Positions 63,874 through 64,000 of a stretch of DNA of 64,000 bases are shown in pieces. Source of the DNA: Dipetalonema caudispina (Eukaryota; Nematoda; Chromadorea; Rhabditida; Onchocercidae). The notes under the pieces are model-generated. The model was not told the DNA's origin. It was given only the letters and a program-made list of their open reading frames with translations, and made no database searches. How positions within the stretch are numbered: the stretch's first letter is position 1; the number at the start of each line of letters is the position of its first letter. The DNA lies in NCBI GenBank assembly GCA_013365325.1, contig JABVXV010000029.1, forward strand, positions 310,001-374,000. The letters run 5' to 3'. A program made the translations under genes and the position numbers.

Positions 63874-64000
63874 GTTTCAGAATGATTTTTTTCCAAAAAA
63901 ATGACATTTTAAATAGCTTATTTTTAAACCGAAATTTTTTTTATGTTTTGATTTTTCCTTGGCATCAAAAAAAAGATTCTCTTATTCGAAATTTTGAGAA
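63874..64000. other. Probable intron at right edge
   Basis: A+T-rich sequence following the GTTTCA donor of the edge gene. It contains no visible acceptor or coding stretch. Confidence 0.3.

Overview
The window looks like nuclear DNA of a parasitic nematode, most likely a clade III (spirurid or filarial-type) worm. It is very A+T-rich. Genes are split into many short exons with GT..AG introns and nematode-type TTTCAG or TTTTAG acceptors. Several start codons lie 2-3 nt after an acceptor, as expected for spliced-leader trans-splicing. The gene content (MED15/mdt-15, endosulfine, a DB-module protein, a DUF273 glycosyltransferase-like protein) is nematode-like. The species assignment is inference. 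Exon models were built by hand from the sequence; each multi-exon model given as complete keeps one open frame across all its junctions.

Layout. 1-1686 (-): 5' part of an EFL1 (elongation factor-like GTPase 1) gene, continuing off the left edge. 1687-2386: divergent intergenic region with three 84-bp tandem repeats. 2387-7254 (+): MED15/mdt-15, 14 exons. 9117-10321 (-): endosulfine/ARPP19 (ensa-1), 3 exons, tail-to-tail with mdt-15. 12650-19825 (+): an unrecognised coiled-coil/acidic protein ending in one extended Tudor domain, with a pair of exons that appear mutually exclusive and possible short isoforms. 21127-21650 (-): weak small-gene candidate. 24293-26285 (+): TMEM98 homologue. 26286-50663: about 24 kb without a recognisable gene, rich in microsatellites, homopolymer tracts and closely spaced inverted TGATAA/TTATCA sites, with a few candidate orphan exons at 44.9-48.0 kb. 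50664-54645 (+): a Gly-rich small protein and a secreted DB-module protein that may share an 11-nt first coding exon. 57608-61681 (+): DUF273 type II membrane protein, 7 exons, with an assembly gap of 100 N inside one intron. 63616-63873 (+): first exon of a type II membrane protein with a furin-like site, possibly a cuticle collagen, running off the right edge.

The genes are not an obvious pathway. EFL1 acts in 60S ribosome maturation, MED15 in transcription and lipid/stress gene control, ENSA in mitotic PP2A-B55 inhibition, Tudor in arginine-methyl or RNA-granule biology, TMEM98 in membrane control of a transcription-factor protease, and DB, DUF273 and the collagen-like protein at the secretory or cuticle side. 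The most unusual observations are the splice logic of the Tudor gene, the possible two-product Gly-rich/DB locus, the inverted GATA-site pairs in the gene-poor region, the apparent absence of the KIX domain from MED15, and an exact 121-bp duplication flanking the N gap that is almost certainly an assembly artefact.
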